Shown here: one piece after another, positions 8,428 through 16,899 of the stretch
How the letters are laid out: the number at the start of each line of letters is the position of its first letter
Numbering within the stretch: the first letter of the stretch is position 1
Assembly (NCBI RefSeq): GCF_015711605.1
Contig: NZ_JABTEZ010000001.1
Span: 1,950,001 to 2,014,000, forward strand
Source: Planomonospora sp. ID67723
GTDB taxonomy: Bacteria > Actinomycetota > Actinomycetes > Streptosporangiales > Streptosporangiaceae
Direction: 5' to 3'
Length of the DNA stretch: 64,000 nucleotides
Translations under genes and position numbers: made by a program
Notes under the pieces: model-generated
Seen by the model: only the letters and a program-made list of their open reading frames with translations
Told to the model about the DNA's origin: nothing
The model's database searches: none

Positions 8428-11400
8428 TCACCCGGGCAGCGCCGTCTGGATCGGGGTGACCGTGCCCAGGGCGACCAGGAGCCCGCGGCCCGGAGGGCCG
8501 CCGACCGCACCGCGCGGCAGCCGGACGGTGAACAGGTCGCCGTCGGCGGGGCTCTGCACCGACAACAGCAGACCGGTGCGGGACTTCCGGGCCTCGGCGG
8601 CGAAGCCCCGGTAGGCGGTGGTCAGGTCGCCGGTCGCGCCACCGATGACGACGCCGTGCTCGCCGTCACGGCCGGTCCGCACCACCCGTTCGAGCGCCGT
8701 GCCGAGCGGTGAGTCGGCGGAGACCAACTCGGCGTCGTCGACGATCACGACGTAGCGCTCCTGGCCGGCGAGGGCCCCGTCCAGGTCGCCGCCCGCGTCG
8801 AGCACGGCCAGCACCCCGGGCTCGTCGACCAGCGTGCAGAGCGGGCTGCGTCGCGGGGTGACGAGGGCGACCGGCGTCCCCTGGGCGAGAAGGGAGTGGG
8901 CGGCGGTCAGCAGGGCCGAGGAGCGGCCCGACCGGGGAGGGCCCGCGACGACCGCGGCGGGACCCTGGGCGAGCAGGTCGACGCCGAGCGGGGCCAGCGC
9001 GTCGCCTCCGGCGCCGAACAGCGCCCACAGCGGCGAGGGCGGCTCGAACGACGGCACCAGGTCCATGACCTGGGCCGCGGTGATCCGCCTCGGCAGCGCG
9101 TCCACCCGCAGCGGAGGCTCCCCGGCCCAGACCCATCCGGCCGGCTCCCCGCCGGTTCCCGCAGCGCGTCCGGTGGTCTCCTTCCCCCCGCCCGCCGCGG
9201 CGGTCCCCGGGAACCGGGCGGGGACCGTACGGGCCAGGGACTGCAGGGCGGCGACCTGGGCCGGCCCGGAGGGGTCGGCGTCGAGCAGGGCGACCTGGCT
9301 CTCGGCCATACCGTGCTCGCCGAGGGACAGCGCCCGCCCCGGGACGAGGACGGCGGGCAGGTCCTTGGGGGGAAGCCCGGCCAGCCCGTAGTCGGCGGGG
9401 TCGGCCAGGCGCAGGATCAGCCGGTCCTCGAAGACCGTGGATATCTGCCCGAGCAGTGCGGAGCGGTCGCCGGTCACCACGGCCCGGAGCCCGACCGCCG
9501 GCCCCTCCCTCAGCAGTTGCAGCAGCGAGTCGATCAGCCGACCGTAGTCGTAGCCCTCGAACGCGGCGACGAAGCCCTCCCACCGGTCGAGCATCAGCAC
9601 CAGCCACGGCAGCCGCCGGCCGCTCCCGGCGGCCGCCGAGGCGCGCAACTCGGCCAGGGACGCGTATCCGGCCTCGGCCAGCACCTGCTGGCGCCGGCCC
9701 ACCTCGGCCCGCAGGCGGGCCAGCAGGCGCTCCACCCGGTCGAGCTGGTCACGGGTGACGACGGCGCCGCAGTGGGGCATCGCCACCAGCGGGAGCAGCG
9801 CCCCCGACCCGCAGTCGATCGCGTGCAGGTGCACGTCCTCGGGGGACGCGCCCGCCGCGATCGCCCCCGCCAGCGTGCGCAGCGCGGTGGAGCGCCCGCT
9901 CCGCGCGGCCCCGGCCAGCAGCAGGTGCCCGCCGTGTGCCAGGTCCAGCGCCAGCGCCTGCCGGTCCTGCGCCCACGGCAGGTCGGTCACCCCGAACACC
10001 AGCGGCGGCACCTCCTCGTTTCCCGCCCCGCCGGGCGGGGGTCCGCCCGACCGGTGCGGCGTCGCACCGGTCGTGCGGTCCGCGCCGGACGAGGGAGCCG
10101 GGAGTCCGGGGGCGACCACGAGGTCGGGGAGCGGGTCGAGCCAGGGGCTGGGCTGGGCGGGGATCCCGGCGACACGGGCCGCCTCGGTCAGGGCGTCGGC
10201 GAGCAGCGACAGGTCGGTGACGGGGGAGCCGTCCATCCCCCCCTCCGGAGCGGCCGGCGGGTGGCCCAGGTCGCGCCAGCCGATCTCGGTCACCCGCGCC
10301 CTGGTCCCGCCTCGCCCGGCGGGTTGTCCCTGCCGGCCGCCCGGGTGCTCTCCCGGGCTCCGCCCGCCGATCCGCGCGGTCTGCACGGCCGTCGCGGCTC
10401 CCGCCCCCGACTTCACGTAGCACCGGCCGGGGGCGGATTTGGGGATGTGGGCGGCGTCCGGCCGTCCGATGACGTCGGTGGACTCCGTGGCCTCGGTCAC
10501 CCGCAGCGCGATCCGCAGCGACGTGTTGGCCTGGATGTCGGCCGTGACCACGCCGCCGGGCCGCTGGGTGGCGAGGATCAGGTGGATGCCCAGGGAGCGG
10601 CCCCGGCGGGCGATGTCGACCAGGCCGGCCATGAAGTCGGGTAGTTCGCCCACCATCGCCGCGAACTCGTCGATCACCAGCACCAGCCGGGGCAGCGGCG
10701 CCAGCTCCTCTCCCCGTCCTCGCAACGGCGTGACCTGCGAGGAGCCCCCCGCGACCATCAGATCCCTGGAAGCGCGGGCCCGCTGGGCGTCGCGCAGCTC
10801 GTGGTAGTCCTCGACGTCCTTGGCCCCGGCGGCCAGGAGCAGCCGCTCCCGGCGCCGGATCTCGGCGGCCAGGGAGGCCAGGGCCCGCTGGGTGAGGTGG
10901 CCGTCCAGGTCGCTGACCATGCCGACCGTGTGCGGGAGCCGTACGCATTCCTTGAAGGCCGCGCCGCCTTTGTAGTCGATCAGTACGAACGTCATCTCGT
11001 CCGGCCGGTTGGCCGCCGCGAGGGAGCAGATCAGCGTCTGCAGCAGCTCGGACTTGCCCGCGCCGGTGGTGCCCGCGATGAGCGCGTGCGGTCCGTCGGC
11101 GCGCAGGTCGACGGAGAACGGCCCGTCGGGCCCGGCCCCGATGACGGCCGCGGTGGACCGGCCCCATCGCGTGGCGAGGGCCGTGCCCGAGACCGAGGGC
11201 AGCCGCAGCAGGTCGAGCAGGCGGACGGAGGCGGGCAGGGCCAGGCCCGGGTCGTCGCGGCTCACGTCGCGGATCGGGGCCAGGGCGCGGGCCAGCCGGT
11301 CGCACCAGGAGGCCGGGACCTGGTCGGCCAGGATCGCGCCGAGGCCGTCCAGCCCTCCGCCGAGCAGCCGCAACCGGCCGTCCGGGGACACCTGGGCGAC

Positions 11401-13158
11401 GGTGGCGCACTCCTCGGGCAGCAGCCGCTGGTCGTCGTCCATCGCCAGCGTGTAGACGCCCGCGCGGGGGCCCTGGCGGAGCACCTGGGGCATTCCGGGC
11501 AGCGCGCGCAGGACCTGGGCGCCGTCCAGGATCACCAGCACGTCGTGGGGGCGCTCGTCGTAGACGGGGGTGAACTCCCCGGACCCACGCGGCGCGGCCG
11601 AGCCGTCCCAGCCGCCCAGATCGCCCCAGCCCGCGGGGGAGCGCCCCGCCTTGAGCGGCGCGCCGTCCTCGCCGAGGCGCTCCCCGATCAGCGTGGTCAG
11701 CTCGGCGATCCGGCGGGCCGCGGCCTCCGGGTCGGCGCCGACGAGCGCCACGCAGTCCTCGCCGCCGTGCGGGGCGCAGTGCGGCAACCAGCGGACCCAG
11801 TTCCAGCGCTCCGCGCCGTCACCGTGCGCCGACAGCACCACGATCGCCAGGTCCCGCGGGCTGTGCAGGGCGGCGGCCTGGCCCACCAGCCAGCGGGCCA
11901 GGCCGGCGGTGCTCTGTCGAGGGCCGGTCAGCCCGGCCACCCCGAGCCGCCGCATCGCCAGCGCCACCGGCACCGCCCGGCAGGTCGGCGGCGCGGGCAC
12001 GGGGGCGTCCATCGGGGCGCCGCGTTCCGGAACGAACTCCAGGTCGGCGGGGAGGTCGGCGAGGCCGAGGCGGAGGCGGAGCGCGTCCGCGTCGTGGTCG
12101 CGGCGCTCCCAGAGCCGCCGCCGGGGGCCGGTCGCGGTGAGCAGCACCTCCGCGGGGTCGGGCGCGGCGGTCCGGCGCGCGGTCTCGTCGGCGGCGCGGG
12201 CCCGCTCCACGACGGTTTCGAAGGCAGCCATGCGCTCGCGGTAGTCCTTCATCGACTGGCGGTAGCGCTTGCGGCCGTGCCGCCGGTCGCTCCACCACTG
12301 ACCGAACATGATCAAGGGGCTCATCAGGGCGAACAGCAGGAAGTACCAGATCTGGAGCACCCAGGCCAGGGCCAGCCCCACTCCCATGGGCAGGAGGGCG
12401 GTCAGCAACTGCAACCGCATGGTCTCGGCCCGGACCGGCTCGGCCGGGACCTCGAGCCGCCGCCGGTTCTCCGGCGGCCGGAGCCGGGGCGGCCGGTTGT
12501 AGGAGAGCCCGCCGTCGGGCTGGGCGTCCAGATGGGCGTCCGGCGGCTCCACGGCCCTCAGCGTCAGCACTGAGGAGCCGCAGGTCAGCAGGGCGTGCTC
12601 GGGCCAGTCCACGGCCGTCTCCAGCGGCCGGCCGTCCAGCTCGGCCACGGTCGGCGCGGCGGCCGCCGCGGGCTCCACGGTGATGGCGTCGGGAGTGAGC
12701 CTGACCACGGCGGCCTCGGCCGGGAGGAGGGGGTCGTGGACGGCCACCGCGCAGGCGGGACCGGAACCGATGACGTGGACGCCGAGGCTGAGCCGGTGCA
12801 CCGACCCGGCGGCGGGCCCGCCGACCACCCGGACCTCCACGATGCCTCCGGGCTCCTCGGCGAGCGTCGCGGCGGCCAGACGGCGGTCCAGGGTCACCAG
12901 GTCGCCGTCGCGCAGCAGGCCGAGTGCGGGGGCCTCGGGCGGGAGCTCGCGCCCGTCCAGCCACAGGGACGGGGTCTCGGCGGTCTCTCCCAGGCCGTAG
13001 GGGGCCTTGCTGCGGGTCAGCCGCACCACGTTGCTCGGCCGTTCGCCCGTCTGCCCGGCGAGCGCCTCCGCCAGGCGCGCCACCGTGGTCGTCTCGTCAC
13101 CCTCGACCATGACATCGCGGTCGGCGTGCTCGCTGAGCACGGTGAGCATGATCCGCAT
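8428..13158 (-). CDS. FHA domain-FtsK/SpoIIIE ATPase, type VII secretion motor (EssC/EccC-like)
   Basis: A 1576-residue membrane ATPase. The first about 80 residues look ubiquitin-like (YukD type). An FHA-like domain (about 95-205), two adjacent transmembrane helices (about 240-285) and three FtsK/SpoIIIE ATPase modules follow. Module 1 has an intact Walker A, GTTGAGKS at 696-703, and Walker B LVLVIDEF. Modules 2 and 3 have GAARSGRST (about 1082) and GPPRSGRSS (about 1406), both with Arg in place of the P-loop Lys. The FHA-first layout recalls firmicute EssC more than mycobacterial EccC. ATG 13158 has GAGGAG seven bases upstream; longer readings lack support. It probably drives export of the adjacent WXG100 protein. 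No EccB, EccD, EccE or mycosin gene is in the window. Confidence 0.9.
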   Translation of the reverse strand: MRIMLTVLSEHADRDVMVEGDETTTVARLAEALAGQTGERPSNVVRLTRSKAPYGLGETAETPSLWLDGRELPPEAPALGLLRDGDLVTLDRRLAAATLAEEPGGIVEVRVVGGPAAGSVHRLSLGVHVIGSGPACAVAVHDPLLPAEAAVVRLTPDAITVEPAAAAAPTVAELDGRPLETAVDWPEHALLTCGSSVLTLRAVEPPDAHLDAQPDGGLSYNRPPRLRPPENRRRLEVPAEPVRAETMRLQLLTALLPMGVGLALAWVLQIWYFLLFALMSPLIMFGQWWSDRRHGRKRYRQSMKDYRERMAAFETVVERARAADETARRTAAPDPAEVLLTATGPRRRLWERRDHDADALRLRLGLADLPADLEFVPERGAPMDAPVPAPPTCRAVPVALAMRRLGVAGLTGPRQSTAGLARWLVGQAAALHSPRDLAIVVLSAHGDGAERWNWVRWLPHCAPHGGEDCVALVGADPEAAARRIAELTTLIGERLGEDGAPLKAGRSPAGWGDLGGWDGSAAPRGSGEFTPVYDERPHDVLVILDGAQVLRALPGMPQVLRQGPRAGVYTLAMDDDQRLLPEECATVAQVSPDGRLRLLGGGLDGLGAILADQVPASWCDRLARALAPIRDVSRDDPGLALPASVRLLDLLRLPSVSGTALATRWGRSTAAVIGAGPDGPFSVDLRADGPHALIAGTTGAGKSELLQTLICSLAAANRPDEMTFVLIDYKGGAAFKECVRLPHTVGMVSDLDGHLTQRALASLAAEIRRRERLLLAAGAKDVEDYHELRDAQRARASRDLMVAGGSSQVTPLRGRGEELAPLPRLVLVIDEFAAMVGELPDFMAGLVDIARRGRSLGIHLILATQRPGGVVTADIQANTSLRIALRVTEATESTDVIGRPDAAHIPKSAPGRCYVKSGAGAATAVQTARIGGRSPGEHPGGRQGQPAGRGGTRARVTEIGWRDLGHPPAAPEGGMDGSPVTDLSLLADALTEAARVAGIPAQPSPWLDPLPDLVVAPGLPAPSSGADRTTGATPHRSGGPPPGGAGNEEVPPLVFGVTDLPWAQDRQALALDLAHGGHLLLAGAARSGRSTALRTLAGAIAAGASPEDVHLHAIDCGSGALLPLVAMPHCGAVVTRDQLDRVERLLARLRAEVGRRQQVLAEAGYASLAELRASAAAGSGRRLPWLVLMLDRWEGFVAAFEGYDYGRLIDSLLQLLREGPAVGLRAVVTGDRSALLGQISTVFEDRLILRLADPADYGLAGLPPKDLPAVLVPGRALSLGEHGMAESQVALLDADPSGPAQVAALQSLARTVPARFPGTAAAGGGKETTGRAAGTGGEPAGWVWAGEPPLRVDALPRRITAAQVMDLVPSFEPPSPLWALFGAGGDALAPLGVDLLAQGPAAVVAGPPRSGRSSALLTAAHSLLAQGTPVALVTPRRSPLCTLVDEPGVLAVLDAGGDLDGALAGQERYVVIVDDAELVSADSPLGTALERVVRTGRDGEHGVVIGGATGDLTTAYRGFAAEARKSRTGLLLSVQSPADGDLFTVRLPRGAVGGPPGRGLLVALGTVTPIQTALPG

Positions 13159-13269
13159 CGCCGCTCTCCTCGGGGGGTCGGGCACCCTGATCCAACCTAG
13201 CGACCGGAGGCCGCCTGGGAAGAGATGTTCGCGGCAAAGGAGGGGCTTCCGGACCGGTTCGGGGCGGCA

Positions 13270-13421
13270 TGTGGAAAACGTGCGAGCCTGTGGATAACCA
13301 TCTTCCCATCTCGGCCCGGTATGGCAATTCGTGTGGGGATATGAGGTGATTGCTGAGCTTCTGGGCGGCTGGGGATTATCCGGGCGGGCCTGTGGAAAAC
13401 TCAGCCGGAACCTGTGGATTT
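13270..13421. repeat. Cluster of four DnaA-box-like 9-mers
   Basis: TGTGGAAAA (13270-13278), TGTGGATAA (13289-13297), TGTGGAAAA (13391-13399) and TGTGGATTT (13413-13421) all have the same orientation. The second is the exact complement of the classical TTATCCACA box. The cluster lies between the FtsK-like gene and a small minus-strand ORF, whose last codons include the fourth copy. No dnaA or dnaN gene is nearby, so this is not evidence for the chromosomal origin. Confidence 0.5.
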
Positions 13422-13763
13422 CCTGCGGGTGCGTGTCCTGGCCCGGAGTTCGTCGGCCTTCTCCTCCAGGAGTTCGGCGTAGGCGTTCACCTCGGAGGTG
13501 ACCTCGGCCAATCCGGTCGCCGCCCGGTGCAGGCCTCCGACGACCTTTTCCGTGGCCGGAGCGGCGGCGAGGCGCTCGGCGCCCCGGCGGCCCAGGCGCT
13601 CGGCGGCCGTGCGGAGAAGAAGGTGCAGGCGGCCTTCCCCGCCGTTTCCCTCCCGCCCGCGCCCTTTCCGTTCCTGCTCCTCCTGTCCGGGGCCTCTCCG
13701 CGCCTGTCCTTGCGAAGCGCGTTCTTCCGGATCCGGTGGGAGGCGCCTGAACCACGTGGCCAT
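13401..13763 (-). CDS. Small hypothetical protein, charged and helical
   Basis: The reading frame gives 120 residues. The first half is dominated by Arg, Gln, Glu and Gly and is probably disordered. The second half (about 60-115) looks like an amphipathic, coiled-coil-prone helix (EVTSEVNAYAELLEEKADEL). No known domain was recognised. ATG 13763 lacks a good ribosome-binding site and competing frames are open here, so this is the least certain CDS of the region. It is co-oriented with and upstream of the FtsK/SpoIIIE gene and might be an accessory factor, but that is only positional. Confidence 0.45.
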   Translation of the reverse strand: MATWFRRLPPDPEERASQGQARRGPGQEEQERKGRGREGNGGEGRLHLLLRTAAERLGRRGAERLAAAPATEKVVGGLHRAATGLAEVTSEVNAYAELLEEKADELRARTRTRRKSTGSG

Positions 13764-14100
13764 GGGATCAAGGATGGCACATTTTGAACGGGTTCAGGGT
13801 GAAGTCTTCCGCACGGCCGCCTGACGGAAGTGTGAAGGCACCGTATCGGAAGCCGTGAATCGCCCTTGAAAGGGGTGTGACGGTTGGTGCGCAAGTTTAT
13901 TCGTGTCCTTATCACCCAGATAAGTCACGTGTCACCTGCCGGATTCGTAAGCTCTCGGTAGATCGGCGTTGACAGATGTGTTGCTACCGAACGAGCATTG
14001 GACCTCGCTTTTCTCCGGCATCCAGTCGGCAGGGTGCACATAATGGCGTAAATTCGTCCGTAATCCCCAAAAATATGATCACTCTGGGAGACCCCCGCCC
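13764..14100. promoter_or_regulatory. Intergenic region upstream of the Tad operon
   Basis: This 337-bp gap holds no convincing gene and is AT-richer than its surroundings. An inverted repeat CTTATC/GATAAG lies at 13908-13924. A second one, CGGTAG (13956-13961) and CTACCG (13984-13989), encloses a TTGACA at 13969-13974 that could be a -35 element. CATAAT at 14039-14044 is a possible -10 for the operon, without a matching -35. It probably carries the promoter and operators of the whole cpaB-to-24206 gene run. Confidence 0.5.
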
Positions 14101-14799
14101 ATGAGGACCAGCGAGAAGCCAACGGGCCGTGTCCCGGTCAACGCCGAGCGGCCAGGTTCGGCGAGCACCCTGTCGGGACCGGCCTCACGCAAACTCCCCG
14201 TCTCCCCCCGCGAGCGGAAACCCGCCCTGGCCGCCCTCGCCCTCCTGCTCATCCTGGGCGGCGCGCTCGCCACCACCCTGCTGGTGCTGCGCAGCGGCGA
14301 CCGGGTCTCCGCGATCCAGATCGTCCAGCAGGTCGGCCCGGGTCAGAAAGTCCCCCTGGAGGCGATGAAAGAGGTCCAGATCGCCGACACGGGCATCGAA
14401 TACGTCCCCTTCGTCCAGCACAGGAGCCTCGCGGAAGGCGACAACTACACCCTGGTCACCCTGGTGCCCGGCACCCTCCTGATCGAAGGCATGATGGCCG
14501 CGTCCAGCAAGGAGCTCGGTCCGGGCAAGGCGCAGGTGGGCCTGTCGCTCAAGCCGGGGCAGACGCCGGGAACCCTGGAGGCGGGCGACCGGGTCCAGGT
14601 CGTCCACGTGCCGGGCCGGAGCGCCGGCGACGAGGGCCGGGTCCTGGCGGAGCGCGCCCTGGTCCACCAGGTCGGCGACGGCCGCGGTGGATCGCCGGGC
14701 CGGGTGACGGTGATCGTGGACAGCTCGATCGCGCCGACGATCGCCGCCCACGCCTCCAACGGCGAGGTCGCCGTGACCGAGCTGCCGGGAGAGCGCTGA
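14101..14799 (+). CDS. SAF-domain protein, CpaB/RcpC-like Tad pilus assembly factor
   Basis: A 232-residue protein with a short basic cytoplasmic N terminus, one transmembrane helix (about 41-63) and an extracytoplasmic SAF-type beta-clip region (about 70-135), followed by a second beta-rich part to the C terminus. In Gram-negative Tad systems CpaB/RcpC is periplasmic and works with the secretin. In monoderm actinobacteria the secretin is absent and the protein probably acts at the cell-wall side of the pilus base. It is the first gene of the operon and is followed after one base by the TadZ-like gene. Confidence 0.85.
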   Translation: MRTSEKPTGRVPVNAERPGSASTLSGPASRKLPVSPRERKPALAALALLLILGGALATTLLVLRSGDRVSAIQIVQQVGPGQKVPLEAMKEVQIADTGIEYVPFVQHRSLAEGDNYTLVTLVPGTLLIEGMMAASSKELGPGKAQVGLSLKPGQTPGTLEAGDRVQVVHVPGRSAGDEGRVLAERALVHQVGDGRGGSPGRVTVIVDSSIAPTIAAHASNGEVAVTELPGER

Positions 14800-14800
14800 G

Positions 14801-15601
14801 GTGGCGCTCATCGTGCTGGCCGCCGACAAGGGCGCGCCCGGCGTGACCACGGCGGCCACGGCGCTCGGCGCGATCTGGCCCCGGCCGGTCCTGCTGGCGG
14901 AGTGCGACCCCGCCGGAGGCGACCTCGCCTACCGGCTCCCCGCCGCCGACGGGGGTGTGCTCAACCCCGCCAGGGGCCTGCTCACCCTCGGGGCCACGGC
15001 CCGCCGCGGGCTGAGCCCCGGACTGATCCACGAGCACGCCCAGAAGATCGTCGGTGGGCTGGACGTGCTGGCCGGGCTCACCCACGGTGAGCAGGCCGCC
15101 GGGCTGACCTGGCTCTGGGGCCCCCTCGGCCGGGCGCTGGCCGCGCTGCCCCATGCCGACGTGCTGGCCGACTGCGGGCGGCTGGGCGGCCACCCCGAGC
15201 TGGGCGAGCTGATCGCGGAGGCGGAGCTGACGGTCCTGTTCACGCGGGCGAGCCTCGACCACGTCGCCCACCTGCGCGAGCGGCTCCAGGTGATGCCCAC
15301 CGGGCCGCGGGTCGCGGTGGTGGTCATCTCCGATCCCCGGCAGTACCGCGGCACGATCGACGAGGTCCGCCGGATCGTCGCCGCCACCGGCAGGCAGGTC
15401 GCCTTCGTGGCCGGTCTCGCGCACGACCCCAAGGGCGCCGAGCTCCTGCGCGGCCAGTGGGGCGGGCGCCTGGACCGCTCGCTGCTGATCCGCACCGCCC
15501 GCGAGCTCGCCGGCCGGCTGGCCGCCCAGGTCGCCCCCGGCCTCCGGGATCTGCCGGCCGCGCCGGGCCGTACGGCCGCAGCCCCGGAGACGAGACCGTG
15601 A
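14801..15601 (+). CDS. TadZ/CpaE-like ParA-family ATPase
   Basis: A 266-residue MinD/ParA-like protein beginning with the strand ALIVLAA and a deviant P-loop, DKGAPGVTT. The signature Lys (residue 10) is kept, but the lysine normally found in GKTT is replaced by Val. TadZ proteins place the pilus machine at specific cell sites and several have weak or altered nucleotide-binding motifs. The GTG start follows the cpaB-like stop codon by a single base, and the stop overlaps the tadA start (GTGA), so translation should be coupled on both sides. Confidence 0.82.
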   Translation: MALIVLAADKGAPGVTTAATALGAIWPRPVLLAECDPAGGDLAYRLPAADGGVLNPARGLLTLGATARRGLSPGLIHEHAQKIVGGLDVLAGLTHGEQAAGLTWLWGPLGRALAALPHADVLADCGRLGGHPELGELIAEAELTVLFTRASLDHVAHLRERLQVMPTGPRVAVVVISDPRQYRGTIDEVRRIVAATGRQVAFVAGLAHDPKGAELLRGQWGGRLDRSLLIRTARELAGRLAAQVAPGLRDLPAAPGRTAAAPETRP

Positions 15602-16899
15602 GCATCGACCACTCCCTGGTGAAGAGGTTCCGGCAGGAGGTCGGCGACCGGCTGGCCCACCAGCGCCGTCTGGACCAGGCTTCCGGCCTGGCCCCGATGA
15701 CGGGCGAGGACGAGCGCCAGTTCGCCCGCGCGCTGATCGCGCAGGTGCTGGAGGAGTTCGCGCGCGGCGAGATCGGCGTCGGCCGCACCCCGCCCACCGC
15801 CGAGGAGGAGGAGGCACTCGCCGCCGGGATCCACGCGGCGCTGTTCGGCGTCGGCCGCCTGCAGCCGCTCCTCGACGACCCCGAGGTCGAGAACATCGAC
15901 ATCAACGGCTGCGACCGCGTCTTCGTCGGCTACGCCGACGGCCAGGAGCTCATGCGCGAGCCCGTCGCCGAATCCGACGAGGAGCTGGTCGAGCTGATCC
16001 AGGTCCTCGCCGCCTACAGCGGCCTGTCCAGCAGGCCCTTCGACACCGCCAACCCCCAGCTCGACCTGCGCCTGCCGGACGGCTCCCGGCTCTCGGCCGT
16101 CATGGACGTGACGGTCCGCCCGGCCGTCTCCATCCGCCGCTCCCGGCTGGGCAAGGTCTTCCTCAGCGACCTGGTGGGCAACGGCACGCTCTCCGCGGAG
16201 CTGGGCCGCTTCCTCTCGGCCGCCGTGGCCGCGAGGAAGAACATCATGATCGCCGGATCCACCAACGCCGGGAAGACGACCCTGCTGCGCGCGCTCGCCA
16301 ACGAGATCCCGCCGTCGGAGCGGCTGATCACCGTGGAGCGCGCGCTGGAGCTCGGCCTCGACCAATTCCCAGAGCTCCACCCCAACGTGGTCGCCTTCGA
16401 GCAGCGCCTGCCCAACTCCGAGGGCCAGGGCGAGATCTCCATGGCCGAGCTGGTGCGCCGTTCCCTGCGCATGAACCCGTCCCGCGTGATCGTGGGCGAG
16501 GTCCTCGGCGACGAGATCGTCACCATGCTCAACGCGATGACCCAGGGCAACGACGGCTCGCTCTCCACGATCCACGCCAACTCCTCGATGGAGGTCTTCA
16601 ACAGGATCGCCACCTACGCGCTCCAGGCCCGCGAGCGCCTGCCGGTCGAGGCCACCCACATGCTGATCGCGGGTGCGATCGACTTCGTGGTCTTCATCGA
16701 GAAACGCAACGACTACGCGGTGGGCGGCACGCTGCGCCGCTTCGTGTCGAGCGTGCGCGAGGTGGCCGGGGTGGACGGCAGGGTCCTGTCCTCCGAGGTC
16801 TTCGCCATGTCCCCGGACGGGCGCGTCCTGCCGCACGCCCCCCTCTCCTGCCTGGAGGAGCTCGCCCACCACGGCTACGACCCCGGGGGGTGGATGTGA
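15598..16899 (+). CDS. tadA: Tad/Flp pilus assembly ATPase TadA (CpaF)
   Basis: A 433-residue type II/IV secretion ATPase. It has Walker A GSTNAGKT at residues 220-227, an Asp-box region with LRMNPSRVIVGEV (Walker B) and the His-box STIHANSS. It powers Flp pilin assembly at the inner face of the membrane. The start GTG 15598 overlaps the preceding stop codon in GTGA; a longer reading through the tadZ-like frame is not TadA-like. The 3' end overlaps the start of the tadB gene. Length and motif order are normal for actinobacterial CpaF proteins. Confidence 0.95.
   Translation: MSIDHSLVKRFRQEVGDRLAHQRRLDQASGLAPMTGEDERQFARALIAQVLEEFARGEIGVGRTPPTAEEEEALAAGIHAALFGVGRLQPLLDDPEVENIDINGCDRVFVGYADGQELMREPVAESDEELVELIQVLAAYSGLSSRPFDTANPQLDLRLPDGSRLSAVMDVTVRPAVSIRRSRLGKVFLSDLVGNGTLSAELGRFLSAAVAARKNIMIAGSTNAGKTTLLRALANEIPPSERLITVERALELGLDQFPELHPNVVAFEQRLPNSEGQGEISMAELVRRSLRMNPSRVIVGEVLGDEIVTMLNAMTQGNDGSLSTIHANSSMEVFNRIATYALQARERLPVEATHMLIAGAIDFVVFIEKRNDYAVGGTLRRFVSSVREVAGVDGRVLSSEVFAMSPDGRVLPHAPLSCLEELAHHGYDPGGWM

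Noticed and set aside
8368-8712. Small plus-strand ORF overlapping the end of the FtsK/SpoIIIE gene
   Set aside because: It is the antisense of a conserved coding region with no ribosome-binding site, and it starts inside the bidirectional terminator.
13270-13421. Chromosomal replication origin
   Set aside because: Despite DnaA-box-like 9-mers there is no dnaA, dnaN, rpmH or other origin-linked gene and no AT-rich unwinding region; kept only as a box cluster.
13159-13755. N-terminal extension of the FHA-FtsK protein upstream of ATG 13158
   Set aside because: The extension is Pro/Arg-rich, crosses the DnaA-box cluster and lacks a ribosome-binding site; ATG 13158 has one and starts the conserved ubiquitin-like domain.
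13925-14122. 65-codon minus-strand ORF upstream of the cpaB-like gene
   Set aside because: It overlaps the start of the Tad operon, lacks a ribosome-binding site and its translation has no domain-like character.
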